This document shows, piece by piece, positions 15,637-25,446 of a stretch of 64,000 bases of DNA. The position numbers were made by a program, and so were the translations under genes. Source of the DNA: Dethiosulfatibacter aminovorans DSM 17477 (lineage in GTDB: Bacteria > Bacillota > Clostridia > Tissierellales > Dethiosulfatibacteraceae); NCBI RefSeq assembly GCF_900142005.1, contig NZ_FQZL01000009.1, forward strand, positions 62,001 through 126,000. Direction: 5' to 3'. A model generated the notes under the pieces. That model ran no database searches. It was not told the DNA's origin and worked only from the letters and a program-made list of their open reading frames with translations. The number at the start of each line of letters is the position of its first letter. Position 1 is the first letter of the stretch.

Positions 15637-18378
15637 ATGAAAAAAATGTTTGAGAAGCTTTTTGGTTCTTATTCATCAAGGGAATTGAAAAGGATAGAAC
15701 CGATAATCGAAGAAATTGAAAGTCTTGAAACTGAAATGGCAGGGCTTACTGATGAAGATCTGAAGAACAAGACAGTTGAATTTAAGAAAAGACTTGACGA
15801 AGGATCAACCCTTGACGATATTCTACCGGAAGCATATGCCGTTGTAAGGGAAGCATCCTCCAGGGTTCTTGGAATGAAGCACTACAGAGTTCAGCTTATA
15901 GGTGGCATAATACTGCACCAGGGACGAATCGCAGAGATGAAAACAGGAGAAGGTAAGACTCTTGTCGCCACACTTCCTGTTTACCTCAATGCTCTTGCAG
16001 GCAAGGGTGTTCATGTAATAACCGTAAACGACTACCTGGCACAGAGAGACCGGGACTGGATGGGAAAACTGTATAATTTCATGGGACTGTCTGTTGGATG
16101 TATTGTGAATGGTCTTGACAACGATCAGAGAAGAAAACAGTACAACTCAGACATTACTTATGGTACAAATAATGAATTCGGATTTGACTACCTTCGCGAC
16201 AACATGGTTGTAAGAAGGGAAAACATGGTTCAGGGAGAACTCAACTATTGTATCATAGACGAGGTTGACAGTATTTTGGTAGACGAGGCAAGAACTCCTC
16301 TCATTATTTCAGGAGTGGGAGACAAGTCAACTGATCTGTATCTCAGGGCAAACAGCTTTGTACAGACCCTGAAGGGCAGAAAAAAGGATCCTGATGAGAA
16401 TATAAGCAAGATGGATCTCATGATGGGAAACATGAAGGAAGAAACTGTTGACTTTGTTGTGGATGAGAAAGGGAAAAGCGTACTGCTCACTGAAAAAGGT
16501 ATTACTAAGGCAGAGCAGTATTTCAATATAGAAAACCTGGCAGATGAGGAAAATATGGAGCTTACTCATCATATAAACCAGGCCCTTAAGGCGCACAATA
16601 TAATGGTGGCCGATATCGACTATATAGTAAGAGACGGAGAAGTCATGATAGTTGATGAATTCACGGGAAGACTGATGCAGGGAAGAAGATTCTCCAAAGG
16701 CCTGCACCAGGCAATAGAGGCTAAGGAAAGACTGGATGTGAAAAGGGAGTCGAAGACTCTTGCAACCATTACATATCAGAACTATTTCAGAATGTATACT
16801 AAGCTTTCCGGCATGACAGGTACGGCAAAGACTGAAGAACAGGAATTCAGGGAAATCTACAATGTAGATGTAATTGAAATACCTACAAACAGGCCTGTTG
16901 TCAGAGCAGATGATGCAGATGTTATCTACAAGACTGAAGCTGCCAAATTCAATGCTGTAATAGAAGAAATAATAGAAAGAAACAAGAAGGGGCAGCCTGT
17001 CCTTGTCGGCACAATTTCAATTGAAAAATCAGAGCTTCTCAGCAGGATGCTGAAGAAGAGGAATATTACACATAATGTCCTCAATGCCAAGAATCATGAA
17101 AAGGAAGCGGAAATAGTTGCCCAGGCAGGACGCTTCGGCAGTGTTACTATAGCCACAAACATGGCTGGAAGAGGTACTGACATAGTTCTTGGAGGAAATC
17201 CCGAGTTTACAGCAAGAAACAAAATAAAGGCCAAGTTCCCTGAGGAAATCGCAATGAGAGCCGATGGATACGATGAAACCGACGACGAGGAGGTTTTGAA
17301 GGCAAGGGAACTGTACAGGGAGTTAAAGAAAAAAGATGAAGCCGAAATGCTTGAGGAAAACAAGAAAGTCCTTGAGGCGGGAGGTCTTTGTATAATTGGC
17401 ACTGAAAGACACGAATCAAGGCGGATAGACAATCAGTTAAGAGGTCGTGCGGGAAGACAGGGGGACCCGGGGTCTTCAAAATTCTATATATCCCTTGACG
17501 ATGACTTGATGAGACTTTTTGCCGGTGACAAGGTAAAGGTACTGGTAGACACATTGAAGCTGCCTGATGACGAACCTCTTCAGCACAGCATGCTGTCAAA
17601 GTCAATTGAAACAGCCCAGGGAAGGGTGGAAGGACGTAACTTCAATATAAGAAAGCATGTTCTCCAGTATGACAATGTAATGAACAAGCAGAGAGAGGTC
17701 ATATATTCAGAAAGAAGAAAGGTTCTTATGGGTGAAGATCTTAAAGACCATATCATGACCATGGTTAAAGAGCAGATAAGTCTTGGAATGGGTGAGTTTA
17801 CAGCTGAAAAATACCCTGAGAACTGGGATATCAATGGATATGAAGGCTATTTGAGCGAAATGTTTGGAGCCAATATCAAGTTGAAAATTGATGATGTTGA
17901 AAGTCTTACAACCGATAAGATGAACGAATTGTCAATGACCCTTGCCCAGAAACTTTATGCTGCCAAGGAAAGGGAATTTGGAGAAGAAAGATTCAGGGAA
18001 GTAGAGAGGGTTGTACTGCTTAAGACTGTAGATACAAAATGGATGGACCATATAGATGCAATGGATCAGCTGAGGCAGGGAGTTGCTCTCAGAGCCATGG
18101 GAAATGAAGATCCTGTCAGGGCATACCAGAATGAAGGCTTTGACATGTTCCAGGAACTCATTGGAATGATTCAGGAGGATACTGTCAAGTATCTGTACAG
18201 AGTCAGGTCACAGGAAAAAATGGAAAGGCAAAAAGTTGCCAAGGAGACCGGAACAAACCTGAACGGCAATGGAGCAAAACCCAAAACAGTAGTTAAAGGC
18301 AGGAAAATTGGCAGAAACGAGCCATGTCCTTGTGGGAGCGGCAAGAAGTACAAGAGGTGCTGCGGCAAGGATGCATAA
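15637..18378 (+). CDS. secA: Preprotein translocase ATPase SecA
   Basis: A 913-residue motor that drives proteins through SecYEG. Walker A is MKTGEGKT (101-108); the DEVD Walker B, the [10 protein letters not shown] and [29 protein letters not shown] motifs of the second RecA-like fold, and the helical scaffold ending in [16 protein letters not shown] follow in order. The C-terminal [14 protein letters not shown] is the zinc-binding SEC-C motif that binds SecB-like partners and phospholipid. Length is normal for Clostridia. The ATG follows a GAAGGTG site. It precedes prfB by 44 bases, the common Firmicute order secA-prfB, probably one transcript. Confidence 0.98.
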   Translation: MKKMFEKLFGSYSSRELKRIEPIIEEIESLETEMAGLTDEDLKNKTVEFKKRLDEGSTLDDILPEAYAVVREASSRVLGMKHYRVQLIGGIILHQGRIAEMKTGEGKTLVATLPVYLNALAGKGVHVITVNDYLAQRDRDWMGKLYNFMGLSVGCIVNGLDNDQRRKQYNSDITYGTNNEFGFDYLRDNMVVRRENMVQGELNYCIIDEVDSILVDEARTPLIISGVGDKSTDLYLRANSFVQTLKGRKKDPDENISKMDLMMGNMKEETVDFVVDEKGKSVLLTEKGITKAEQYFNIENLADEENMELTHHINQALKAHNIMVADIDYIVRDGEVMIVDEFTGRLMQGRRFSKGLHQAIEAKERLDVKRESKTLATITYQNYFRMYTKLSGMTGTAKTEEQEFREIYNVDVIEIPTNRPVVRADDADVIYKTEAAKFNAVIEEIIERNKKGQPVLVGTISIEKSELLSRMLKKRNITHNVLNAKNHEKEAEIVAQAGRFGSVTIATNMAGRGTDIVLGGNPEFTARNKIKAKFPEEIAMRADGYDETDDEEVLKARELYRELKKKDEAEMLEENKKVLEAGGLCIIGTERHESRRIDNQLRGRAGRQGDPGSSKFYISLDDDLMRLFAGDKVKVLVDTLKLPDDEPLQHSMLSKSIETAQGRVEGRNFNIRKHVLQYDNVMNKQREVIYSERRKVLMGEDLKDHIMTMVKEQISLGMGEFTAEKYPENWDINGYEGYLSEMFGANIKLKIDDVESLTTDKMNELSMTLAQKLYAAKEREFGEERFREVERVVLLKTVDTKWMDHIDAMDQLRQGVALRAMGNEDPVRAYQNEGFDMFQELIGMIQEDTVKYLYRVRSQEKMERQKVAKETGTNLNGNGAKPKTVVKGRKIGRNEPCPCGSGKKYKRCCGKDA

Positions 18379-18422
18379 GGAATCGGATTTGGTATAAAAA
18401 TTTACTTAAAGGAAGTGATTGA

Positions 18423-19545
18423 ATGATAGATTTGTATGAATACAAAGAGAAACTTAAGCTTTTTACAAAAACTATAGAAGAGGTAGGTGTTTCACTTTGA
18501 CTTGTCAGGTCTGGAAAAGAGAAAATCTGACTATGAGAAGGAAATGCAAAAAGCAGGTTTCTGGGACGATTTAGCAAGGGCTCAGAAAGTTTCAGCTGAT
18601 CTTAAGAATATACAGAACAAGCTCTCTACATATTATGGAATCAGGGATAAGGTGGAAGAAATCGAACTTATGCTGCAGCTTATCGAGGAAGAAGAGGATG
18701 AAGGATATATTTCCGAGCTGAAATCCCTTGAAAGGGAAACCGGTGATGAAATAGAAAAGTTCAGAATTACAACTCTATTAAGCGGTGAATATGATAGAAA
18801 TAATGCAATACTGACCATACACGCAGGGGCAGGAGGTACAGAAGCACAGGACTGGGCAGAGATGCTCATGAGAATGTATACAAGGTGGGCTGAGAAGTCA
18901 CAGTTCAAGGTTCAAGTGCTTGACATTCTTTCCGATACTGAAGCGGGAATCAAGAGTGTAACACTTCTTATACAGGGAGAATATGCATATGGATATCTCA
19001 AGTCTGAAAAGGGAGTCCACAGACTTGTAAGAATTTCTCCATTTGATTCTTCAAACAGAAGACATACATCTTTTGCATCTGCAGACATCATGCCTGAACT
19101 GGATGATGATATTGAAATAGACATCAATCCTGCAGATCTTAAGATAGATACCTTCAGGTCAAGCGGAGCCGGTGGTCAGCATGTAAATACCACCGATTCA
19201 GCTGTAAGGATAACCCATGTTCCAACAGGTGTAGTGGTGTCCTGCCAGAATGAAAGGTCACAGCACAAGAACAAGGCTACTGCCATGAAGATGCTTATGG
19301 CCAAACTTGTAGAAATCAAGGAGACGGAAAACAAGGAGAAAATCGAGGACATACAGGGCAACTACAACCAGATTGCCTGGGGAAGCCAGATAAGATCTTA
19401 TGTTTTTCATCCATACAACCTTGTGAAGGATCATAGGACCAATGCTGAAAAGGGAAATATTCAGGCAGTAATGGATGGAGATCTGGATTTGTTCATGAAT
19501 GAATATTTGAAGATGAAAAGTATAAATAACAAACAGGAGAGCTAA
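18423..19545 (+). CDS. prfB: Peptide chain release factor 2 with programmed +1 frameshift
   Basis: RF2 reads UGA and UAA stops. The gene starts at ATG 18423 (AAAGGAAG upstream), runs 25 codons to CTT, then an in-frame TGA at 18498-18500 followed by C; the +1 frame continues GAC TTG TCA from 18499 to the stop at 19545, giving 373 residues. CTT-TGA-C is the canonical RF2 autoregulatory slip site, with an AGGTAGGTG Shine-Dalgarno-like stretch just upstream. The second frame has the RF2 stop-reading tripeptide SPF (RISPFDSSNRRH) and the catalytic GGQ (250-252 in SGAGGQHVNTT). Low RF2 therefore favours frameshifting and more RF2. Confidence 0.95.
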
Positions 19546-19546
19546 A

Positions 19547-21826
19547 ATGGATATTATAAAAAAACTGTGTGAAGAATTCAACTTGAAGGAATTCCAAGTA
19601 AAAAACACTGTGGACCTAATAGATGAGGGTAATACAATTCCTTTCATCGCCAGATATAGAAAAGAAAAGACAGGATCATTGGATGATGTTGTTTTAAGGA
19701 ATCTTGATGAAAGACTTACCTATATAAGAAATCTCGAGGAAAGAAAAAATGAGGTGGTAAGACTCATTGAGGAACAGGGTAAGCTCACTGAAGAGCTTAA
19801 AAAAGACATACTTGATGCAGAGGTTCTCCAAAGGGTGGAAGACCTTTACAGACCATACAAGCAGAAGAAGAAAACACGTGCGACCATAGCCAAAGCCAAA
19901 GGGCTTGAACCTTTGGCGGAGATCATAAGGCAACAGGAAGTTGTGGAAGGTACTGCAGAAGAACTTGCCCAGCCATATATAAGTGAAGAAGTCAAAACTG
20001 TGAAAGACGCCCTCAATGGTGCCATGGATATAATAGCAGAGGCTGTGTCGGATGATGCCGAATACAGGGAACAAATCCGTGATATTTTCTTGAAAGAGGG
20101 GTCGATTTCAACAACTGCCGTGAATGAGGAAGAAAGTACTGTATACGACATGTACTACAAGTTCACAGAGGAGATTTCAAAGATTGCAAATCACAGAATA
20201 CTTGCAATAAACAGGGGAGAAAAGGAAAAGATATTAAAGGTCAGCATGACTACTCCTGACGAAAAGATAGTGAATTATTTGAAAGACAAGATTGTCAGGA
20301 ATGAGGATGCAGTTACAGATGAATATCTTAACAATGCCATAGAAGATTCATACAAGAGGCTTATTACACCTTCGGTGACAAGGGAGATAAGAAACATCCT
20401 AACTGAAAAGGCTGAGGAGGAAGCAATAAAAGTGTTTTCGAAAAATACAAAAAACCTTCTCTTGGTGCCTCCTGTAAAGGATTCAGTCGTTTTGGCAATC
20501 GACCCTTCCTTCAGGACGGGATGCAAGCTTACAGTGCTTGACGAAACAGGGAAGGTATTGGAGTATGATACAATATATCCAAACGAACCTCAAAACAAGG
20601 TAAAGGAATCAAAGGCACGAATAAACGAGCTCATAGACCAATATGCCGTTGAAGTAATAAGCATAGGGAACGGTACTGCATCAAGGGAGACTGAAATGCT
20701 GGTGGCTGACATATTGCAGGAATCCGGCAAAAATGTTTCGTATACAATAGTAAGCGAGGCGGGAGCTTCCGTTTATTCGGCTTCAAAGCTGGCAACCGAG
20801 GAATATCCGGATATAGATGTTTCCATCAGGGGAGCAATATCCATAGGAAGAAGACTCCAGGATCCTCTTGCTGAACTTGTAAAGATAGATCCAAAGAGTA
20901 TAGGAGTAGGCCAGTATCAGCATGACGTCAACCAGACAAAGCTTGGCAAGGCCCTTGATGGAGTAGTAGAGGACTGCGTAAACAGTGTTGGAGTTGACCT
21001 GAATACTGCATCTTATTCTCTGCTTCAATATGTAGCCGGCGTAAACAAATCAGTAGCCAAGAATATAGTTGCATACAGGGAAGAGAATGGAAAATTCCAC
21101 AGCAGAAACGACCTTAAAAATGTTAAGAGACTTGGAGACAAGGTATACGAGCAATGTGGAGGATTTTTGAGAATCAGTGACGGGGACAACTATTTGGACA
21201 AGACGGCGGTCCATCCTGAATCATATGATATAGCGAAGAAACTGCTTGTAAGACTTGGATATGATTTTGAACATTTGGGAAAATTGAAGCTTACAGACTT
21301 CAATGAAAGAATATTGTCCATACCTGTAAAGGAAAAGCAGGCCAGTATTGAAATCAAAGGTGGAGGAAGGATGAAAAGCCTTCAGGACCTTGCAAGGTTG
21401 AAGGTCAACAAAAAGAAAAAGCCAACAAAGGAAAGGCTAAAAGACAGATACAAGGTTCTTGCAGAAGAACTTGAAGTCGGTCTTCCCACACTTATTGATA
21501 TCATTGAAGAGCTTAAAAAGCCGGGAAGGGATCCGCGTGATGAAATGCCTAAGCCTATTTTCAGAAATGACGTTCTCAAAATGGAAGATTTAAAGCCGGA
21601 CATGATAGTTACCGGTACAGTAAGAAATGTTGTAGATTTTGGAGCATTTGTGGATATTGGTGTAAAACAGGACGGACTTATCCATGTTTCGGAAATGAGC
21701 GACAAGTATATCAAGTCGCCAATGGAAGTGGTTCAGGTAGGCGATACTGTTTCTGCCAGAATACTTGATGTGGATAAAAAGAGAAACAGAATATCACTGA
21801 CATTGAAAAAGAACAAGAAGAAGTAA
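19547..21826 (+). CDS. tex: Tex/YhgF family RNA-binding protein
   Basis: A 759-residue protein starting one base after the prfB stop. It has the Tex order: N-terminal helical domain (IPFIARYRKEKTG near residue 25-37), a YqgF RNase-H-like fold (VVLAIDPSFRTGCKLTVLD), helix-hairpin-helix repeats (LNTASYSLLQYVAGVNKSVAKNIVAYREENG) and a C-terminal S1 domain (GTVRNVVDFGAFVDIGVKQDGLIHVSEMSD). Tex proteins bind nucleic acids and are linked to transcription regulation and ribosome/RNA metabolism; their exact role is not settled. Cotranscribed with prfB, ending at a strong terminator. Confidence 0.95.
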   Translation: MDIIKKLCEEFNLKEFQVKNTVDLIDEGNTIPFIARYRKEKTGSLDDVVLRNLDERLTYIRNLEERKNEVVRLIEEQGKLTEELKKDILDAEVLQRVEDLYRPYKQKKKTRATIAKAKGLEPLAEIIRQQEVVEGTAEELAQPYISEEVKTVKDALNGAMDIIAEAVSDDAEYREQIRDIFLKEGSISTTAVNEEESTVYDMYYKFTEEISKIANHRILAINRGEKEKILKVSMTTPDEKIVNYLKDKIVRNEDAVTDEYLNNAIEDSYKRLITPSVTREIRNILTEKAEEEAIKVFSKNTKNLLLVPPVKDSVVLAIDPSFRTGCKLTVLDETGKVLEYDTIYPNEPQNKVKESKARINELIDQYAVEVISIGNGTASRETEMLVADILQESGKNVSYTIVSEAGASVYSASKLATEEYPDIDVSIRGAISIGRRLQDPLAELVKIDPKSIGVGQYQHDVNQTKLGKALDGVVEDCVNSVGVDLNTASYSLLQYVAGVNKSVAKNIVAYREENGKFHSRNDLKNVKRLGDKVYEQCGGFLRISDGDNYLDKTAVHPESYDIAKKLLVRLGYDFEHLGKLKLTDFNERILSIPVKEKQASIEIKGGGRMKSLQDLARLKVNKKKKPTKERLKDRYKVLAEELEVGLPTLIDIIEELKKPGRDPRDEMPKPIFRNDVLKMEDLKPDMIVTGTVRNVVDFGAFVDIGVKQDGLIHVSEMSDKYIKSPMEVVQVGDTVSARILDVDKKRNRISLTLKKNKKK

Positions 21827-21830
21827 TTAA

Positions 21831-21862
21831 AAATCCCGCAGATTAATCTGCGGGATTTTTTT
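21831..21862. terminator. Bidirectional terminator between tex and apbE
   Basis: AAATCCCGCAGA (21831-21842) pairs perfectly with TCTGCGGGATTT (21847-21858), loop TTAA, with T runs on both strands. Confidence 0.93.
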
Positions 21863-21872
21863 AGATTTTCAG

Positions 21873-22910
21873 TTATTCCTTGAATGAATACTTTTCCGAT
21901 TTCAGTTGAAATATTTCTTGTGCGCCATCTGTAAGGATTATTTCATTGTCCTTTGTAATGAAAATTGCATCGGTATTTTCCTTAGCTTCAATAAATTCAA
22001 GACCTTTTTCAAGACCCATGAGGAGTACTGAGGTTGAAAGTGCATCTCCATCAAAAGAATTTTCCGTTATGATGGATACGCTCTTTATATTGCTATCCAC
22101 GGGGTAGCCGGTATAGGGATTCAGGATATGATGATATTTCACACCGTCCTCAATGAAATACCTTTCATAGTCTCCGGAAGTCACAATGGAAAGGTTCCTT
22201 CCTTCCACTATTCCCATATAGCCGCCTGTTGGTTCATCGGGGTCCTGTATTCCAACCTTGAAGTTGCTTCCATCAGGTTTTGACCCTATGAGCAGCACGT
22301 TGCCTCCAAGGTTTAAAATAGCGCTGTCTACTCCGAGTTCCTTTGCTTTTTCAGCTGCCTTGTCTGCTATATAGCCCTTGGCTATGGCACCAAGATTTGC
22401 ATACATTCCTTTACCCTCAATATAAACAGTGGATTCATCATGGTTTATAACAATCTTTTCATAACCGATAAGTTCCAGAGCGGCTTTTATTTCTTCATGA
22501 GAGGGGACTCTTTGCTCTTCAGTCCCTATAGCCCACAATGATATGAGGGGGGCAGCGGTAATATCGAAAAGACCTCCTGACAGATTTGAGTATTCTACTG
22601 ATTTTTCAAATATTGCAAGAGTATCATTTGATACAGCAACAGGTTTTATGCCTGCATTATCTCGTATGAGTGCCAGTTCGCTTCCTTCTTCATGTATGCT
22701 GAGTTTATCTTCGAGTTCTGAGATGGTATTGAATATTTCATCAATTGCAGAGTCGTCGTCAGTGCCGTAGAGAGTGAGGGTGATTACCGTATCCAGCATG
22801 AATTCACTTTTAGATACCTTTAAATCATCGCTTTTTGAATCGCTGATAGTGCATCCCCACAAGACGAGTGCAAGAATCAGTATTGATGTGATACTGAGTA
22901 GTTTTTTCAT
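21873..22910 (-). CDS. apbE: ApbE FAD:protein FMN transferase (lipoprotein)
   Basis: A 345-residue lipoprotein: signal MKKLLSITSILILALVLWGC with lipobox Cys at about 20, so it acts outside the membrane. ApbE attaches FMN covalently to Thr/Ser of flavoproteins, classically Rnf and Nqr subunits. Family signatures are GGLFDITAAPLISLW, GAIAKGYIADKA, ILNLGGNVLLIG and HHILNPYTGYPV, plus the metal-binding DGDALSTSVLLMG. The ATG at 22910 (AAAGGAG upstream) is preferred to a TTG one codon earlier. No Rnf/Nqr gene or FMN-acceptor motif is in the window, so its client lies elsewhere. Divergent from the Mrp operon. Confidence 0.93.
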   Translation of the reverse strand: MKKLLSITSILILALVLWGCTISDSKSDDLKVSKSEFMLDTVITLTLYGTDDDSAIDEIFNTISELEDKLSIHEEGSELALIRDNAGIKPVAVSNDTLAIFEKSVEYSNLSGGLFDITAAPLISLWAIGTEEQRVPSHEEIKAALELIGYEKIVINHDESTVYIEGKGMYANLGAIAKGYIADKAAEKAKELGVDSAILNLGGNVLLIGSKPDGSNFKVGIQDPDEPTGGYMGIVEGRNLSIVTSGDYERYFIEDGVKYHHILNPYTGYPVDSNIKSVSIITENSFDGDALSTSVLLMGLEKGLEFIEAKENTDAIFITKDNEIILTDGAQEIFQLKSEKYSFKE

Positions 22911-23015
22911 CAATTAAGTCTCCTTTTGTAATATCTGTAGCAGCTATGGAGATTATACTATTTTAGGACTTGATCTTCAATACAAAATAAAATTTTAACA
23001 ATGCAAACAATTTTA

Positions 23016-23044
23016 TTGAAAAACATTCTCAAATGTGTTATTAT
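23016..23044 (+). promoter_or_regulatory. Promoter of the Mrp-type operon
   Basis: TTGAAA (23016-23021), 17-base spacer, TATTAT (23039-23044), about 62 bases before the first start codon. Confidence 0.65.
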
Positions 23045-23106
23045 AGCATTGAATTTTTATCCCCTTCAAACATACCAATCTTTATAATTCTCATAGGAGT
23101 GATTTA

Positions 23107-23583
23107 ATGCACAATTTAATACATGTCCTGCTTCTGGGACTATGGCTGGTTTTTGCCGAAAGATTTTCCATTGAAGTTTTGCTTGTTGGAATTTTCGGAG
23201 TTATTTTGGTTGCCCTGATTAACAAAAAGCTTGTTGAAAAAATACGATTAAGTATAGGATTGAAGAGTATACCATATTTTTTCGAATATCTTTTCATTCT
23301 TTTGTATGAAATTATCAAGGCGAATATTCATGTTGCCATGCTTGTTCTTTCACCAAAACCAAAACTGTCACCGTCATTTGTAAAACACAGAATAAGTCTG
23401 AAGTCGGATCTTCACAGAACAATCCTGGCAAATTCCATCACATTGACCCCTGGAACCTTGACAGTTTCAATGGAAGATGATGAAATGCTCATACATTGCC
23501 TTACAGAGGAATTCGGCAAGTCTATTGAAGAAACAAGGTTTGAAAAGATTCTAATGAAACTGGAGGAACTTTATTATGATTAG
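23107..23583 (+). CDS. mrpE: Na+/H+ antiporter subunit MrpE (MnhE/MbhA-like)
   Basis: A 158-residue membrane protein, first gene of a ten-gene operon. Two hydrophobic N-terminal helices (LIHVLLLGLWLVFAERFSIEVLLVGIFGVILVALI), a further helix near IPYFFEYLFILLYEIIKANIHVAMLVL and the soluble C-terminal LKSDLHRTILANSITLTPGTLTV domain are the MnhE signature. MrpE is needed for assembly of the multi-subunit cation/proton antiporter. TAGGAG precedes the ATG by seven bases. Overlaps mrpF by 8 bases. Confidence 0.93.
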   Translation: MHNLIHVLLLGLWLVFAERFSIEVLLVGIFGVILVALINKKLVEKIRLSIGLKSIPYFFEYLFILLYEIIKANIHVAMLVLSPKPKLSPSFVKHRISLKSDLHRTILANSITLTPGTLTVSMEDDEMLIHCLTEEFGKSIEETRFEKILMKLEELYYD

Positions 23584-23830
23584 TCTTCTGAATTTCACCA
23601 TATTGATTCTATCGACAACAATATTCCTTTGCGTATATAGAGCAATCAAGGGACCTACAATATCGGACAGGATTATAGCAATCAATCTTGTTGGAACCAA
23701 GGTCATATCAATAATAATAATTGTGTCCTTTATTTTTCATGAAAGTTATTTCATTGACGTTGCACTGGTTTATGCACTGATCAGCTTTTCCGCTTCAATA
23801 ATAATATCAAAAACCATAAAGGAGCAGTGA
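23576..23830 (+). CDS. mrpF: Na+/H+ antiporter subunit MrpF
   Basis: An 84-residue protein with three membrane helices and the conserved RAIKGPTISDRIIAINLVGTKVI segment containing the Asp-Arg pair typical of MrpF/MbhB. It is a small membrane subunit of the Mrp antiporter, translated by coupling with mrpE (8-base overlap) and followed one base later by mrpG. Confidence 0.92.
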   Translation: MISLLNFTILILSTTIFLCVYRAIKGPTISDRIIAINLVGTKVISIIIIVSFIFHESYFIDVALVYALISFSASIIISKTIKEQ

Positions 23831-23831
23831 T

Positions 23832-24122
23832 ATGGCAAGAAATATAATAACAGGCTTGTTCCTGCTTTCAGGAATCTTTTTCTTTCTGGTTGGAACAATA
23901 GGAATATTGAGATTCCCGGATATTTATACCAGAGCACACAGTAGCGCAAAATGCGACACACTTGGAACGGTGTTCACTCTTCTTGGCCTCTGTATTTACA
24001 ACGGTCTTGATGCAGTCACATTAAAAATCATAGTGGTTATCGGCTTCATATGGATTACTTCACCAACGGCAACCCATATTATAACCAAGGCACACTATGA
24101 AAAAGAAAGAGAGGACAATTAA
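23832..24122 (+). CDS. mrpG: Na+/H+ antiporter subunit MrpG
   Basis: A 96-residue protein with the MnhG/MbhC signature: GIFFFLVGTIGILRFPDIYTRAHSSAKCDTLGTVFTLLGL, two to three membrane helices and the terminal ITSPTATHIITKAHYEKERE. Subunit of the Mrp membrane complex. Its stop overlaps the next start by one base (TAATG). Confidence 0.93.
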   Translation: MARNIITGLFLLSGIFFFLVGTIGILRFPDIYTRAHSSAKCDTLGTVFTLLGLCIYNGLDAVTLKIIVVIGFIWITSPTATHIITKAHYEKEREDN

Positions 24123-24361
24123 TGGAACTTTTCAGTATAATAATGTTAATATCCTTGATTGTATTTTCAATATCAATATCTGTGATAAAGGACCTTCTAT
24201 CCACAATCATAGTGTTTATGGTCTACAGCTTGATTATGGCTGTTCTGTGGCAGCAGCTTAATGCTCCCGACCTGGCAATAACAGAAGCAGCTGTAGGTGC
24301 GGGAATCACTACATTCCTGTTTATAGCGGCTTTGAAGAAAATAAAAGGAGAGAAAAAATGA
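24122..24361 (+). CDS. MbhD-like subunit (DUF4040; equivalent to part of the MrpA C-terminus)
   Basis: A 79-residue, three-helix membrane protein. The motif VMVYSLIMAVLWQQLNAPDLAITEAAVGAGITTFLFIAAL is the MbhD/DUF4040 signature; in standard Bacillus Mrp it is fused into the large MrpA, whereas in archaeal membrane-bound hydrogenase complexes it is a separate subunit, as here. It overlaps the next gene by 4 bases (ATGA). Confidence 0.9.
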   Translation: MELFSIIMLISLIVFSISISVIKDLLSTIIVFMVYSLIMAVLWQQLNAPDLAITEAAVGAGITTFLFIAALKKIKGEKK

Positions 24362-24630
24362 GACTTGCAAGTGCGATAGCCATAGCAGTTCTTCTGATAG
24401 CGCTTCTTCTGTCAGGTGTAAGTGAACTGCCTCCTTTTGGCAACCCATACAATCCGGACAACAATGAATTGAGCCACTCATATCTTGAAAGAACAACTGA
24501 AGAAACAGGAGCGCTCAACATAGTAACGGCAATAGTACTTGATTACAGGGCACTTGATACTTTCATGGAAGCGTCGGTGCTGTTTACAGGAGCATTGATC
24601 ATACTTTTGCTCTTCAAGAAAGCAGCTTAG
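24358..24630 (+). CDS. MbhE-like subunit (equivalent to the extreme MrpA C-terminus)
   Basis: A 90-residue protein with an N-terminal helix (ASAIAIAVLLIALLLSGVSELPPFG), a loop YLERTTEETGALNIVTAIVLDYRALDTFMEASVLF and a last helix. The GALNIVTAIVLDYRALDT pattern is the MbhE/MrpA C-terminal signature. It follows the MbhD-like gene as in archaeal mbh operons. Confidence 0.88.
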   Translation: MRLASAIAIAVLLIALLLSGVSELPPFGNPYNPDNNELSHSYLERTTEETGALNIVTAIVLDYRALDTFMEASVLFTGALIILLLFKKAA

Positions 24631-24650
24631 TATTTATAAAGAGGTGAAAT

Positions 24651-25070
24651 ATGAAATACAAAGATACAATACTTGTAGAAGTATGCAGGCTAATGATACC
24701 CATTATCCAGCTTTTTTCCATATACATCATATTCCATGGACATCTTTCTCCTGGAGGAGGATTTGCCGGAGGGGCAATACTTGGCTGCTCCTTCATAATA
24801 ATGCATCTGGTATTTGGGAAAACATATACCAGAAATCTCATAAACAAAAATGTAATCATGAAAGGAATGAGCATTCCACTTGTCCTTTATGGACTGTTGA
24901 AGGGATACAGTTTTCTTTCCTATGATTTGCATCTGCCAAAGATACCATCAGGAACTCCTGGCAACATATTCAGTGCAGGACTGATACTTCCATTGAACAT
25001 AATTGTCGGAATAGTTGTGTCGCTGATGATGTATTTTGTATTTTCGTTATTTTTGGATGGAGAGGTATGA
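24651..25070 (+). CDS. mrpB: Na+/H+ antiporter subunit MrpB
   Basis: A 139-residue MnhB-domain protein with four membrane helices and the hallmark IIFHGHLSPGGGFAGGAILG. Equivalent to MbhF. Preceded by AGAGGTG. It follows the MbhE-like gene by 20 bases and its stop is one base before mrpC. Confidence 0.93.
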   Translation: MKYKDTILVEVCRLMIPIIQLFSIYIIFHGHLSPGGGFAGGAILGCSFIIMHLVFGKTYTRNLINKNVIMKGMSIPLVLYGLLKGYSFLSYDLHLPKIPSGTPGNIFSAGLILPLNIIVGIVVSLMMYFVFSLFLDGEV

Positions 25071-25071
25071 T

Positions 25072-25446
25072 ATGACAGGATTACTGATAAACTATTATGA
25101 AACTGCAGCAATAGTACTATTCGGAGTGGGCTTCACGACTCTGATGTTTCACAACAACCTTATTAGGAAGATAATAGGTTTGAATATAATGGATACTGCC
25201 ATATTCCTTTTTTTCATAGCAAAAGGATATATCGAAGGAGGAGAAGCGCCAATAATAAGGAACGGATTCAAGGGCGTCCTTCACTATGTAAATCCCGTCC
25301 CAACGGCACTAATGCTTACGGGCATAGTAGTTGCAGTAACAACAACTGCATTTGCTCTTGGTCTGACAGTAAAGCTCAATGAAAAATACGGAACAATAGA
25401 CTTGGAAAAAATAATGGAAATGAGAGGAAATAAAAATGACAAATAG
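25072..25446 (+). CDS. mrpC: Na+/H+ antiporter subunit MrpC
   Basis: A 124-residue NuoK-like protein with three membrane helices. LFGVGFTTLMFHNNLIRKIIGLNIMDTAIFLFFIA and NPVPTALMLTGIVVAVTTTAFALGL are the MrpC/MbhG signature. The ATG at 25072 follows GGAGAGGTATG; a longer in-frame start inside mrpB is unlikely. Overlaps mrpD by 11 bases. Confidence 0.93.
   Translation: MTGLLINYYETAAIVLFGVGFTTLMFHNNLIRKIIGLNIMDTAIFLFFIAKGYIEGGEAPIIRNGFKGVLHYVNPVPTALMLTGIVVAVTTTAFALGLTVKLNEKYGTIDLEKIMEMRGNKNDK

Noticed and set aside
18487-19545. prfB as a simple gene starting at GTG 18487
   Set aside because: The upstream 25 codons, ribosome binding site and CTT-TGA-C site show the start is at 18423 with a +1 frameshift.
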